A stretch of DNA of 64,000 nt from Phoronis australis (GCA_002633005.1 NMRA01000270.1:486904-550903), one strand, 5' to 3'. Counted from the first letter of the stretch, positions 34,709 through 48,795 are shown. Program-made: numbers and translations. Notes: generated by a model not told the origin, from the sequence alone.

Positions 34709-36228
34709 CTCCTAATTGAACCGCAATTAGTAAGTGTTGTGTAAAACCTCAATGTAAATAAATAGTTATTTCCACTCCCTCCGAGAGCTACTATGCATTA
34801 CGCTACGACTAGCGCCCGTGTGGAAATTGCCTGAAATAATACCAGAGTTTTTAAAGCAAATTTTTATCAGGATTTTTTGTATTGGGACACAAATTTGCTG
34901 GGATTCTCGCAAGTATAAAACTGGGATAAATTATTCATCAGGAACTCGGATGTCAAGACATAAAGCTGTCGTTTGAAATCTTGGAATCAGCCTAAAACTG
35001 AGGGATCTGCATTTGGATTTGTAAGTCGTCCATTTCTTAGTTGATGACGCTTTTGATCAGGAGAAACATTTGGACGTCTACGAGACAAGTGATATGTAAC
35101 CCTCAAGCAAAATACGGTGCGTAACTGAAGTGTGCTGAAGGTTTTATTTACACTGTTGCAAAATCCATATTAGGTCGAAAAAGTACAACTATTGTCGGAT
35201 CCATGGTTACAAGAGTCTCACTATCAAGATATCGCATAGATCTGCCTCTCTATAACTTTGAATGTAAGTCTTGCAGCTGAAACGAAGTACTTGACTTAAA
35301 ACACAACTCTCACATGTTTCGAACCTTTCCACACACAATGATAACAATTATTTCCATACCTAAACTTATCACTCAAGGTTTCAACAGGTAAACAGTGTCA
35401 TTGCCATACGAACTAACCAGTCCAAAATTAGGTCTGTCCAAGTTAATGGCAAGAAACCCTTCAATTCAATTTGACGATAGTAACTAATAGCTATCATGAC
35501 AAGAGGAATTTTAAGACAATGTTTAAGTTGTAAAAAGAATGAAATGCTAAACCATCCGAAGCCTTGAACCATTCAAAATTAATCATCCATTTTGTGATTT
35601 CCTACTGAATACATACATCCATGAATTCTATTATTTTGCTCAATTTATTGAAAATCAGGAGCACACTTAATTTTTTTATTAGTTTACAAAATATAGGCGC
35701 ACATAACATGGCATTTGAGGTTTCTACAGGTTGCAAGATTTTTTCTATTTCACAACAAGGAAGTTTTAGGCGATTTCTGAAGCCATGTGCACAGATGATG
35801 GGGCGTGGCGGGTTGTGGCGGGCACCTGACCGAAAGACCATGGGAGGCAGTTTCCCACGGGGATTTTTGGGGGCCTCCTTCAGAGCTTATGTTATCTAAC
35901 CTGAATTCTAGTCAATTCCAGTGCTATCTGCTACAGTTTAAGAGTTACACTTGTACTTAAAATGTGCAGGCTTTATTACGATAGACCACCTTCAGCTCAA
36001 TGTGTAAAATTTACAGATTATGGGTTAGACTGACACGATCATCAAAATGTCTTTCCGACAATCTGATTAACATGTCCACAGCGAGTGCCGCATAAACAAC
36101 TCCTTCTCATAAATAATACTTTCCCAACGACCTTCAAAAGAAGTAAATGTACATGTACTCCATGATAGCAAGTAGCAGTACATGTTGCTAAAAACAATGA
36201 TGGCCACGTTTTTGCTTCTCAGGATGGT

Positions 36229-36290
36229 GTTTTAATAAACGCCGAAACATGTCAAGCCAATTTAAATCCATCGTTGTTTTTGTCCAAATG
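36229..36290. repeat. half copy of the palindromic element family
   Basis: GCCGAAACATGTC, then ATTTAAATCCATCGTTGTTT, resembles the right arm of the 3984-4129 palindrome. There is no facing arm here. Confidence 0.5.
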
Positions 36291-37967
36291 TATGTACTAT
36301 TTTAAAATTCTTTGGACATAAGTATAGACATGAAACCCTTGAGAATAATATCCAACATTTCTATTCTGTTCAATTCCATTGTTTTTAAACACATTTTTAT
36401 TTGGGGCGAGTGTTTTGATAATGCGGCACTTGAAAATGTTTTATGCTTTTTCTCGGCCAGCTGAAAAAATCTCTACTTCCCCGCGTGAACAGATGACAGA
36501 GCTTGATTTGTAAGTTAACAAAAGGGGTCTTTACCTCCACATCCAAAAGGGAACCCGCTCTGAGAAGATGTTAAATTATTTAAAAAAGAAAAGAGTGACA
36601 TTTGACTTCATCAATGGAATACCCATCGAGAGCGACCCCTCAAGTTAAAATGAACTGACAGATACAATTAAGAAATTGAAAAAGAGCGGCTATTGATGTT
36701 ATCATTTCACCTCACTGGGGGCCGTAAATATAGAGCGATGAATTACCAAAATGTAAACCCGGTACTGCTAGTTGACAAACGTTTTTTAAAATTTTATTCA
36801 AGTTCGACAACTCCTTGCAAACTATGCTATACCGGCAATCGTGACTTACACTTGACGCGAGTAATAGAGGACAGTGGGGAGAGACTGCACATCTTGAACC
36901 ACTAAATACCGGCATTTTGTGAAATAGCGAGGACATAATTTTACCTGAACAATGCTTTCATGACATTTTCGGGGATATTCTAATTACTTAAAGCAGGTGA
37001 CGGCTTCGGAATACTCGGTAAATCACCAAAACGTTGTGTAGTATCCGTTCATTTAGATGTCTTCGGTGTTATCATGTTTCTCCGGAATCTAGCCTCAAAC
37101 ACCTGCAAATAATTGAGTCGCAGGACACGTACTCCTGCATCTGTATAATAGACCTCTCTTAATATTACCCCATAAATATTAAGAGGAAATCCAAATAATA
37201 TTAAAGCCACTGCGAACCGAATTCTTGGAACTACGCTCCACACAACTAACTACGAGGAATAATTAAATCTCGCTTTATCAAATGTTCAAAGTCTCTGAGA
37301 ATATACCCATAACTGATAATTACTATTTATTATAGTTATTATTTCTAGGCTGTGTCGTGCAAGCAATTTCACGGCTAAACCTTTATTCAATAATCGTGAA
37401 ATGGGAGGCCAAACTTTCGATCAATAAGTCTGACGTCACTCTTCACAAAACAGACCGTAGGTGTAAAAAGTAACAACTTATTTCACAGGCGTTTTCTTTT
37501 TTTCCCTAAGCAACGTCATTGCGTTCACGTCTTATATTTGAATTGAATCTGATCGCAACGAAACGCCTGAAATTCCCTTAACAGTCACAGTCGGCGTCGG
37601 CAACCAAAATTTGTACGAAACCGCCGTCATCAAATGACATACAATCGTTCAAGCAAAATAATCTTATTTGTAAGTGACAATAGGAGGTTGATTTTACACC
37701 AGTTATGGCCTAATTCAATAGTCGTTTTACTGCAGCTTTGTGTGACCAAGGTGCCTATCTGTTTTACCACCTCAGGTCATGACCTCGCGACTGTCATGGC
37801 GGTGGGCCCTCATAATTTTCCGTTCCGAAGTGAATAAATTATGAACTAAACATTTGCCTTGATTGACAAGATGGTTGGAGCTCGACTTCTCAAAATGTCA
37901 TAAAACAGTGAACACAAATACGTGAATGATTTCATTTTCCTTTAAAAAGTTTTGTTTTCTTTGGAAG

Positions 37968-38127
37968 CCCAGTGCTGTAGTGGTAAAACCAGAGGTAAGT
38001 AGCCGCCCAATGCCCACTGTATGACCTTGTGCACTGAACGTAACTAGCGGTGAGTAGGCGCTACGTTCGCATGCCAAAAGGTGGTTGGCTGCGCCTACGT
38101 GCGCTTACGCCCCACTACAGCACTGGG
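37968..38127. mobile_element. 160-bp MITE with 16-bp perfect inverted termini
   Basis: CCCAGTGCTGTAGTGG at 37968-37983 and its exact inverse at 38112-38127. AAG lies immediately outside each end and may be a 3-bp target duplication. The interior is rich in TACG/CGCC and partly self-complementary. Confidence 0.85.
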
Positions 38128-40249
38128 AAGCTCATGTATAGCAGATACATCTTCTATGCTTCTATCTGATTAGATAGACTGAATATGCTGGAACTGGACC
38201 ACGATTTCAGTAATACATAGGCGACACCTATTGTTCAAGACTCGCAAACGACGCGCGATGCACAGAACAGGCTGGGCTTGCTGAGCGTTACCAAAGATTA
38301 CTTCCATGTTGAGCACACAACTTCAGTCAGTTACTTATATCAGAACAAGAGTTATGTTGAAAGACAAATGTGACTTGACTGTGCAAACATTGACTTTTAA
38401 CAGAACTGTTTTGACAACTTTCGATGAACCGACGTGATTCAGTCTAAACATGATCCGCTTCAGTACCCAACTTTGCATCAATATGATTCCCTGAATTTAA
38501 AACTCCCTAAACGTTCCTCATTACGTTTCAAAGCTAAGCCATGTTTTTGAAGCCGTAAAGATGCTTAGGGAACGTCAGTTATTTTGTGACTAGTGTTTAC
38601 TACATTGTCTTAAAACAATGTTCTTCCAGTCTATCGCGAACTTAAAGCTCACAAGCTATACACCAAAATTGTTTACTACTGAACACATGCAGATATCTAA
38701 CACGTTCTTTTGTCGAATTTCTTGGAAGTGGGGCTAAAACAGAAGGTATATAACTCTTTGGGGTTGTCATGCGTGCCACGGCTCCACATGTCAATTGAAG
38801 ACTTGTTTATAGTAACCTGCAAGGGTTCATCGGTTTCTGAGTGACTTTTCATGTAGGTATCTGCGAAAATCGACTAAAAAGTTTAGGTGCTTTTTTATAA
38901 TTGTAGACTAGTTTTTTTAAAAATTGATGCAGCCCAGTGAAGTTTGAAGCAAGTTAAAATTTGATGTCAATTTAAGGGATTTTACCCAGTGTCAATTTAT
39001 CGTTGAAAATCATGTTTTGCATTTGCCTAATACAACTCTGTAAAAAATTGAGGTCACCGAATCAGCTGCCTCCACGGCAGAGACCAGCTCTGGCAAACAT
39101 GTGAAATTTAAATTGGTTACTGAAAATTCACCTCTAACTAAATTAATTATTGACATCCTTCTGAAAACAGATTGATTTGATTGCACGATGTCAGATTTAA
39201 TATTTTTTGAAAAATCATTAAACCGGAATACTGATTTTCTTTCGTCAGCGTACATAAACTTTAAAAATTTTTTTTTTTGTCAAAAGCTTTAGCGTTTTGG
39301 CTTCTACTCAAAAAGCTATACCATCACATTTTTTCTGCCATGTTTCATTTAGATTCCCATAGTGTTTTCCATGTATAAAAAATGCGCGGTCGCCGACTTA
39401 GTTTTTGACCTAGTTTAGCTCAAACCGAATTAGCATTTTGGCCTTCTTAAAAGCGCACCAATTTCAAGATCACAATTACACAGCTGCATGTCATGAGTTG
39501 GCGATTATGTTATAATACTGAGATTGTGAAATAAGTTTAGTTCATGCGCGCACTAAGGGGGGCTCGGGAGCTCGAACGAGCAGCCCCCCATTTGGCAAAG
39601 TGGGCAAAAAAGTCTGCCTCAGAGAAACAAAAACTCCGAAAACAGTAGAAAACGAGACAAAAGTCCACTAAAACGGAAGGAAATAACAAAATTCGGCGCA
39701 TGCACAGTTCATAGCTCTCAACGTACCCCCTGAATCTTAGTAAAAGGTCCACATTGTCAAAAAGGTTTTAGGCTGGGTGCGCTCATGTAGTTAGAAAACG
39801 ATTGCCTAAGATAATCATTATACTATCAGTAGCTACCATTTTTTAGGAGGTTCACCTTCGAATGAAGTCGTAAACAAGTTGTTGTTAATATTTTTTTTCA
39901 TTAGAGTTACCATTTTTGTTTGACTTCAAAGTTGAAAATATATAACAGTTTAATCAAACCATCCTTACAGATTATTTAATCAATATTTATTATGACATTA
40001 GTTCACTGTTCATCTAAGAGGTGGCGATAGTGGATGCGTTGGCGTGATGGTGACAGTCAGTCGGGCCACATCAACTTTAATCGGTTTCCAGTCGTTCTCT
40101 AAACAGAGAACAAGGGGAAAATCTGTCTGAACACAATCTTCACCCCCACAAAATTGTATCACAATTCCTATTAATCAACACTACCTTTTGAAACAATCAC
40201 GTTCAAATTACTGAAATAAATGAAAGCAAAGTATTAGCTAGTACCCCAG

Positions 40250-40260
40250 TCGCCATCTTA
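40250..40260 (-). promoter_or_regulatory. YY1-like motif in the divergent interval
   Basis: GTCGCCATCTT, which reads AAGATGGCGAC on the minus strand, close to the YY1 promoter motif AAGATGGCGGC. It may mark a minus-strand (TEAD-side) start, but nothing else confirms this. Confidence 0.2.
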
Positions 40261-41910
40261 GTCGGCTTCTGGAGGAGCTAATTACTAATTGATAAATAAT
40301 AAAATCACCGACTTTGGTTTCATCGAATCTTTGGTTGGCAGCAGCGAGGATAATCCCAAAAGTGCGATTTTGGGCAGTAAAACCTTAATATCCCTGTTGT
40401 GAGTGACATTCAGTGCCGGTTCTTCATTTGGATATGATTTCAAGAAAGTCGGTGACGCCCGGAGAGCTTCGGCATCACCACAATGAGACCGGCGGGGTGA
40501 CTCTTCGTTTACGACGAGACCAGTGCTTCAGGTTGGCTTGTCACGGCGTGGCATTTTATTCGCTGAGTACTTTCAGTTCACTGCAACAGGCCAAAAAATC
40601 ATCGGTGGGCTAAATGACGGACTCAGTCAGCCGACCTCACGCTTCAGTTTGTTGACACGGGTTAGGTCGCCATCAACTGGCCGGGGCTATGCCATCTCTC
40701 AGTATATCTTTCTCCGTGAACACATTTGCTTATTTTTATCGGAACTAGCTTGTTTACCAATGTTTATAGTTTAGAGCCCAATTCAGCCATCAAATCCACA
40801 AATATTTACGCCACTGACATTTCTAATATCTGATTTCCAAAACCCAGTTCCTCACCAACATTTCCGAAAAGAAGCAAAAACAATAAAGTAAGCCAACCCT
40901 TTCAAAATCCAATCGCAAGTCACCTCTTAACACTAACTAAACTTGTTGAAAACCGAGAGAAACTGATAAGCTTATACTGAGCTTTAAATTTTCAGGCATT
41001 ATGACGCCCGTAAGCAATAAAGGACAACAACAACATTATATGTCTGGCATGGGTAATCAATTATACGCAAAATGTTTTATTCATATAATCTTGCATGACT
41101 GTTTTTTTCTGCGCAGGAGATATAAGATAGGCAACACCAATGAGATAAATTAAGCTCATGGTCACCACACACTTTGTTTGTCCCAGAGACGACTGCTGTC
41201 CTAAGGGCCATACAAGTGCTGCCACCTTTCTGAGACAGTGCAGAATATAATTGCAGTTTCGTATTTTATGGCAAAGTCGCAAAGTTTCCCAAATTCAATC
41301 AACAATTTTTACTATTCTGTTTAAAAACAACCATCTGCTGAATTAGTTGACTTTATTTACTCAAAGCATTGTTACCGAAAACTATTTCAAGATGTAAGAC
41401 CAGCTTTACTGGTAAAGGTCACGTGACAAGTAGGTGGGTTGGTAAATTTCCTTTTATTTACCTTCAAACTTTACCAGTGTTTCGCTTTCTTTATGTGCGG
41501 ATTTTATTTGTATTGTGCCGTGAGATGTCCCTGTGAATGCCTGGCACAACTATGATAGACTGGTATGTATAGATGACTGAGTTTATGTCACATTTGACTA
41601 CCGAAATGTAATTGTCACGAGAATTCTCGTTGGATTTGACCACACACAAAACACACAGACAGACACAGCTCCCTGAAAATGTACCACTCATAGCCATAGG
41701 GTGACTGTAGAGCTACTGCACGATGTTGGTTATTAATTGTACATGAGTACGGTGGATAATAATCCAGTTGATAGGTCCCAACATGACTGAAGTGGCAGAT
41801 TCTCAAGTGAATTGTGAAGTAGTGACAACTGGCCCTGGGACTCCATGGCCGGTCATCGTTATACTTATACTACTTATAGACCTGCCTTTTTCGCTTGAAA
41901 ATGGACAATT

Positions 41911-41980
41911 GCCCCGTGGCTGAATTTTTCAGATGCTTGCTTGCATGCCGGCAACCTGGGTTCAAGTCCCGGCACTGGTC
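41911..41980 (+). repeat. tRNA-derived SINE-like head
   Basis: A-box-like TGGCTGAATTTTTCAG and a good B box (GGTTCAAGTCC at 41959-41969), spaced as in a tRNA but with no proper cloverleaf. The phrase CTTGCATGCCGGCARCCT recurs at 43139-43157, so it is a repeat. Confidence 0.5.
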
Positions 41981-43120
41981 GGTTAAGTGGTCCCTGATTT
42001 TGGGAACCAGTTTCATCCAATGAATAACGGGCGCGTTATTCAGTGATTGCTAAAGCGCTCAAAATCAGGTACTGCTATAAACCCACCAGTGCCCAAATCC
42101 TGGCAGAAATTTCGAACAGTCACTTACACAGGGGTAATGCATTTTGAGAACCAGTTGGAGAAGACTGGTTGTCACAATATGGGACCCCCATTACTAGCTA
42201 CAATGGCTCCCACAAGGAGGCTTGACAAGGTGACAATCATGGTACACAGAGGCATGCACAAGACTCAGCAGGCGGAAGGATTGTTACACACTCCTCAAGC
42301 TCCCCTAAGGGCAGACACCCTTCTGAGGGGATTGTATTTTGTTCATGGCGTGATGTAAAATTCGAGTGAAGTCTCTGTAAATCATTTGCCAATTGATCAT
42401 TCAGTTTGGATACTCAACTTGCCCAATTTCAAGTACTGGCATGCATCGAAAGTATGGATTTTTCTGCACAATGGCATACAACTAAGATGAGGACTTCCTA
42501 AAATGACTTCTGAGTTGGTGGTGCACTTACGCAATGTCCGAAATATAGGGGTCTGCTTGCACCAGCTTCTAACTTATAAAAGAAAGATCAAGGAAGTTGT
42601 ATGCACATGAAGCTACACGGCTGATCTGTTACAAGTGTGTCCTGCTTCCTCTTGGCGTGGTTGGCAGGCAGGTGATTTCCCCATACCACTCAATATCTTT
42701 CTGTTTGATCTCGAGCAAATGGATTGTAATGGAGTTGGCATAATGAGGGATTATTTGTAAAGGGCTCAGATTTTGTTTGGCATCCTGGTAAAAGTCCCAG
42801 GTCGCTACGGAGGCACTATGCCACATCCGAACGTGCACTCAAAATGCCACAGGAATTAAACAGATGGAGGCCAGAATGGTTTGGTAAAATCAGAAGAGCC
42901 CGTTCGTGATTGTCTACCTCAGGTAGGCTTGTGTGCGGTATTTTGGGTCTGTGTTCAGTCATCCTAGTACCTGGCTACACCTCTTTGGGCAACATGAAAA
43001 CATAAGATAAATGATGATCTGATGGCTGTCAGCACCACTGCTTCACATCAAGATGAGTGTTGTGAATTTATGTTGCGTACAGTTGATTTAAGGCTTTTCT
43101 AAATCGCTTGCAATTGCTCT

Positions 43121-43180
43121 GATCAGCTTGTAAGCTTGGCTTGCATGCCGGCAGCCTAGATTTGACCCTGGCAGTGGATG
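43121..43180 (+). repeat. second copy of SINE-like sequence
   Basis: Shares CTTGCATGCCGGCAGCCTAG with the 41.9-kb copy; its B box is degraded (ATTTGACCCTGG). Confidence 0.4.
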
Positions 43181-43582
43181 TGAATTGCTAGTGGAGACTG
43201 GTGGAGAGCTGAAGCCAGCTAAACAAACAATGGTTTAGAGTCAAGAGAGAGAAAGAATTAGTAGATGCCAGTTATCTGTCTTGCATCCAGTCACAGGTCA
43301 TTATATGAGACTGTTACCCTAATCTTCACATTCCATCAACCAAGCAATGAAGCTACTCTGTTCAAATTTCAGTGCGTTTTTGCTACATCTTGCAATATTT
43401 ATAATGACAGGTGTAAATTTTAAAGTCCATGCACATCCCTCAGGTGCCCAAAAGCAGATTTAGTTCTTTACATCTCCCACCTGTTATGGTGTAGTTATTG
43501 AAAAACTAGCATTTGTCACCAGGTGAAAAATGCTGGTATTTTGAATTGTGTTTCTTTGTTTTCGACTGATGCCAATCTTCCT

Positions 43583-43648
43583 ACTTTACTTGAAGATTGC
43601 ACATTTTACTTGAAGATTGCACATTTTACTTGAAACTTGCACGTTTTC
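43583..43648. repeat. 20-bp tandem repeat, 3 copies
   Basis: TTTACTTGAAGATTGCACAT repeated, with substitutions in the third copy. Confidence 0.9.
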
Positions 43649-45986
43649 CAGTCCTGTTAGGACTGTAGCTACATGGTTTTCTTAATGTGATCTCTTATAA
43701 ACAAAAAGAAGTTATGAGGCCACGACTGAAATGTGACGTCCGTTTTACCTCGCTGCTCCTGTTGTGAACTATCTGATTGCTAGAACACTTGTACAGAAGA
43801 AAGTTGCATAACAAAGCTTCGATGTTTGTTGGCATTTTTTGTGGTCGTACAATGAATAATACCAGTGCAAAATACCACAGCAGTGTTAACCCGGAATTTT
43901 ACAGCTCTCACTTCTACCGTCCACCTATGTAGTTATTGCTCTCTGTTGCAGTCCTAGTCAGTATTCAGATTACATCAGTAGTTATATAGCCTACCAGTCA
44001 TTCGTCTACTGTTGCATTGGGAGTTGCTGTGCCACGACTATAAGAAAATTCACAAGCTAGACTGCCTGGTCATTTATCTGTTGGTATCATTCTTTGGTCT
44101 TCGTCACAACTCAGAAATGTCTGAGAAATGAGTAAATGATCATGAGTGATTGTGCTCAATCAGCAGTTAAATTAGCGGTGTTCCGATTTCTAGTTTTTTT
44201 TTGGACATTTTGCCTTAGAAAATTGTGCTCGGGTCCATCCTTTCAACATCTTGGATCCTGCTATCAGTGCATTGATTAGTGTGCCTGATGTGAACTTATA
44301 TCTTCCCGCTGGTATTGACTTATCATAATCCTTGTCAACAGTGCAATTCTGTTCTTTGCCTTTGATGTTTCCAATGGCAACCTAATTACAAATCTCTAAT
44401 GTTACGTTACTGTAAAGTGATTCAATTGACGACAATTTTTTTTTTAGATCAGTCCCAAGATGACTTCTAACTCATAACCTCAATTTGCTAATGGAACTTA
44501 ACTCCACCCGACAAAAAGTAGTCGTATTTTAAGCATGTTTAGAAGATGAACTAGCCTTAATTTCTGCTAATGACTGGGAGAAAACTGAAAATTACTGATA
44601 AATATTAAAATAACAAAAACAAGGGATATTATTGTTTCATAGCTCTATTCAAATCTAATAACTTCAAGAATTCTGTTAATTCAACTATAATCGTGAAAAT
44701 ACATTTTCTGTCGGTTTATGTCCATTTAAGGTGTAATGTATACATAATTCCTGTTCATCACGTGCCACTCTTATCAAGTGGTAGTGTTTTTGTTCACATT
44801 GTCCATTGTACTTCATTAAAGTTAAACTGCTGTTTACTTGTTTACAAGATCTGTTTAGGTGGGAGTTAAGAATTTTATTGGTGCTTGTGAACTGTAAAAT
44901 TGATTCTTTGGTTTTTGGAGTAGGTATTCGCTGAAATGCATTAGCTTTGATGTATTTTGAATACTGGCACTGGGCTAAAATTTTTGGGCCAAAGGAAAGT
45001 ATGTACCTGTTGGTCTCCAATCTACTCACCCTGAAGAATGGTTTTTGACTGAGTTGTAGATGTCTGTTTATTCGATTTGCAACGTGGGAAGCTAGGGTTA
45101 ATATTTGACCTTAAAGTAAAGAGCAACTTGTGCCCTGTAACCAAACTAAGGATGGTGTGAGTCAATGGATAATTTCTGTTTTTTGAGAAGAAACCCTTGT
45201 GCGTGCTCTTTGTTTCCCAGTAGAATTTTGTTAATGCAGTTCTGTACACACAAGCTTTGACCGTTTGCGTCTCTGTTCTGCAATATGGTTAATTGAGGTG
45301 AACAGGACTAAAGTTGAACCCCCTTTTCACTCTTCCTGTGTGACAACCCTCAAGAGAGTCACATATTACCAGACTACATGGACAAGGTTTATAACATACA
45401 TGTCTAGTTACTGTCAGTTATTCAATATATATTGTTTGCATTCACTATAAACGAATGATATTTGAAACAGGAAAACATCACTTAAGTCATTCTTTTCGTG
45501 TACAGTTACATGACACCAAGCCTGCTTGATCTTCCACAGTTGTACTGTGAAGTTATTAGTGAGAATGAGTTTGATGTCTTCATGGCTATGGTGTTGGCCC
45601 CAAGCCAATTTGATCTTCCATATTTCAGTAATATTTCATGATGTTCAGACAAAAATAATTGCCTAAGTTGATCTTTTTTATTTTTTTGGGGCATTTAGCG
45701 TAGTTGTGAATACCCGCAATTTCTCACAACATTGCTTCTTATTGCCATGGCGTAGAGCTTGTAAACATTGTGAAAACAACAATGATAAAGTATTTATTTG
45801 GGTGTTACTAATCCTTAATGTAAATCATGGATAAAATATATTTTCCCTTGTTCTTACTATTATTCTTTAGTGAATTTCTGTTTGATGTCTTCATGTGGCC
45901 ATGTCTGTTGCGTGATCCCAAACCAGTTTGATTTTCTATATAGTGGTTGTATAGTGGGTGGTTGTGGGTGAAGATTGTTGCATGAC

Positions 45987-47341
45987 CCAACAACATCTTG
46001 ATAGTTTGCCTTAAAGGAAGTTTACCTCACGTCATTGCTTCCTGCACACGCGGAAGGAAAGTGCTCACTGATCTGTAAATTACGTTCATAGTACACACCA
46101 TCAATTTTGTACTCACAGATGCAGTGAGCCAGCTAGAGAAATTTGTTTTTGTCAGGTGATGCAATTATCAATTTTGATTGGCCGCTGAAGGTAATTGGAT
46201 CACTCATATACTGTGAGGATTTATGTTTGCCTCGACAACTTTTTAAAAAATCTTTTTTGTTTGGATCGTTAGATTCTCGGTCTAAGGCTTGCAATTGTGG
46301 TTGTAAAATTTAATTCTGTGGTTCGGTTAAAAAATGAAGTTTGTAATCTCACTGCCACTTGCTTTTACTTAATTTGTGTTCTCTGACGTGTTTTTTTTTG
46401 ATCTTTAGATGTATGAGATATTGATGTAAACATGCTTGCATTGTGGGGGGGGGGGGAATTGATGAAAGTTACCCAAATCTTTGGAAATTGATAAGTTCGA
46501 TGTAACTAGAAATTAATGTATGGCTGTGTGTTGTTCATGCTCATTGTAAGGGTAACGATGATACATTTACAAGGTGTTGGAATGAGCCGTTTAGAAGTGA
46601 CAGTGCTTGACCTACAGCACAGAACAGACATGAGGATGGCTATTTTCTNCCAACAACATCTTGATAGTTTGCCTTAAAGGAAGTTTACCTCACGTCATTG
46701 CTTCCTGCACACGCGGAAGGAAAGTGCTCACTGATCTGTAAATTACGTTCATAGTACACACCGTCAATTTTGTACTCACAGATGCAGTGAGCCAGCTAGA
46801 GAAATTTGTTTTTGTCAGGTGATGCAATTATCAATTTTGATTGGCCGCTGAAGGTAATTGGATCACTCATATACTTTGAGGATTTATGTTTGCCATGTAA
46901 AAGAAACGGAAAGTGAGACATTTGCCTCGACAACTTTTTAAAAAATCTTTTTTGTTTGGATCGTTAGATTCTCGGTCTAAGGCTTGCAATTGTGGTTGTA
47001 AAATTTAATTCTGTGGTTCGGTTAAAAAATGAAGTTTGTAATCTCACTGCCACTTGCTTTTACTTAATTTCATGTTCTCTGACGTGTTGGTTTATGATCT
47101 TTAGATGTACGAGACATTGATGTAACTATGTTTGCATTGCGGTGGGGAAAAATTGATGAAAGTTACCCAAATCTTTGGAAATTGATAAGTTTGATGTAAC
47201 TAGAAATTAATGTATGGTTGTGTGTTGTTCATGCTCATTGTAAGGGTAACGATGATACATTTACAAGGTGTTGGAATGAGCCGTTTAGAAGTGACAGTGC
47301 TTGACCTACAGCACAGAACAGGCATGAGGATGGCTATTTTC
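45987..47341. repeat. near-identical tandem duplication joined at an N
   Basis: 45987-46648 and 46650-47341 are the same sequence with few substitutions, a G-run difference near 46446, and a 30-bp insertion in copy 2 (about 46893). They are separated by a single N at 46649. The pattern is that of two haplotypes placed side by side rather than a biological repeat. Confidence 0.85.
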
Positions 47342-47899
47342 AATACATTGTTGAGAAGTTGCATCTATTTTCAAAATGCTATGAAGAAGTTGGCAAAATG
47401 TCAGCTCTGAGCATTAGCTGACAGCTCAGTTGGAGTGTGTAATTACTGTTTGGTGCTTCCTGGCCGGTGATGTGTCTGTTACCTTCAGAATGAGAAAGAT
47501 GACCGGGCAAACGTTCAAAACTAGTTCAGAAGGAGAGAAGTTTAAATGTTCCTATGCTACTTACTTTGTTTTTAAAGATAATAAAATAAAACCTCCGGGA
47601 TGAACATCACCCGTGGATAACATAGGGCTATGTTAATGAGAGTGGTTATGGCTTCAGTGTTCTGCTGGTCTTGTTTATGTTTACAAGTGTTATGTGGTAT
47701 GTGAATATGCAAATAAGCTTCTGTTTACAATCTTCTAAAACCTGATTTATGTGGAGGTTAGTGACTCCTAATTAAAGGTATGGATAATATCAAACAGGAT
47801 GTGACATGGAAGTCTTTAAGTTTGTGTCCAGTCTTATGCAGAGAGTAGATACCTGATACCTCCATGGCTCATATGTGGTCACATCATGTGGCCTAGTAA

Positions 47900-48010
47900 T
47901 ACCCCACAAGCGTGGAAAAATTTCTGTCCCTACGAGCTAGGGCTCGAACCCAGTACCTTCTGCACTTTGTGCAGACGCTTATAGTTTAGTGGAATGTGCG
48001 ACTCTGGAGG
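47900..48010 (-). repeat. tRNA-derived SINE-like sequence
   Basis: On the minus strand it has a B box (GGTTCGAGCCC) preceded by AAGCGTCTGCAC, as in tRNA D-arm to anticodon regions. The A box is degraded. Confidence 0.4.
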
Positions 48011-48782
48011 GTGCTTTATGAATACTGAGTGACGAGGGCGGTGATTATGATTCATATTATGAATTTCTCTAGAGTCTTTTGAGACGTTATGGATCATTGT
48101 CTGAATGATTTAAATGTCCCTTTGCACAAGAGTGGTAATTTGATGGGAAGATGATTGCAAAGAGTTTTTAAAGCCCTACAATAATAAATCTTCCAGACAT
48201 GCATGACTTCGAGACATTGTTGAACATACCAAATATTCTATTGCTGTCACGTGACACAATTTAGCAAATGGCTGTTGCCTTGTTTTGGCTCAATGTTGCA
48301 AATGTCTGTTTACCAATTTGCAGACTCAAAAATGTGAAAATGTACGTAAAAGTACTTTGTCAATGTTTTTAGCCATAGGTGGCTTGTTTATCAACCTAAA
48401 GCTGTGCGTTTGCAAAATCGACTTGAAAAAGTTATGACCCTATACTTGAACCATACAACATAGTAAAAGCCTGAGCACAAGAGTCTGTTCACATGACCTT
48501 GAAAACAAGGAGGAATAATTGAACATATCCTTAAATGTGTCCATTAAAAGCAAAGTAAGGTGTGGAGTGAAGTCTCTGCTAGCTTCTATGGCTAACTGTC
48601 ACCTGTAGCGAAGTGCACCCTATTGGATTGAAGTGCTTGTGAATTCCTGATTTGGACGCGTGCCTGATGTATTTTTTTGTCAAAGTTTGTACTAATTCTG
48701 TGGCTATTAACCAATTGCGAATGTATTGTACTATTTCAGGACATTTCGCTGAAGATGGTTGTGACCAGGTGAAAATTGCAGT

Positions 48783-48795
48783 ATGACTGCTCGAG
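48783..48795 (+). CDS. USP6NL: USP6NL first coding exon
   Basis: ATGACTGCTCGAG followed by GTAAGG encodes MTAR plus one base of Glu, giving [20 protein letters not shown] on splicing, which fits the family N-terminus. An acceptor-like CTATTTCAG ends at 48739, so the exon probably starts at 48740. A five-codon upstream ORF (ATG 48755, stop 48770-48772) precedes the start by 10 bases. Confidence 0.8.

Larger units (their letters stand above)
19567..48739. other. 29-kb noncoding interval between divergent TEAD and USP6NL
   Basis: Between the first coding exons of two divergent genes. I found no coding exon: the longest reading frames are short, unrelated to known families and lack splice context. 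Both promoters and any 5' UTR exons should be here. Recognisable content is repeats (MITEs, SINE-like sequences, a duplicated block) and one assembly gap. Confidence 0.6.

Noticed and set aside
40500-40600. Similarity between 40525-40565 and 59405-59450 (GGTTGNCTTGTCACGNCGTG)
   Set aside because: Real but short; a dispersed repeat with no boundaries that I can define.
42047-42358. 103-residue open frame
   Set aside because: Follows a SINE-like head, has no known motif and no splice context.
44685-45029. 114-residue minus-strand frame
   Set aside because: Low-complexity composition and no family resemblance.
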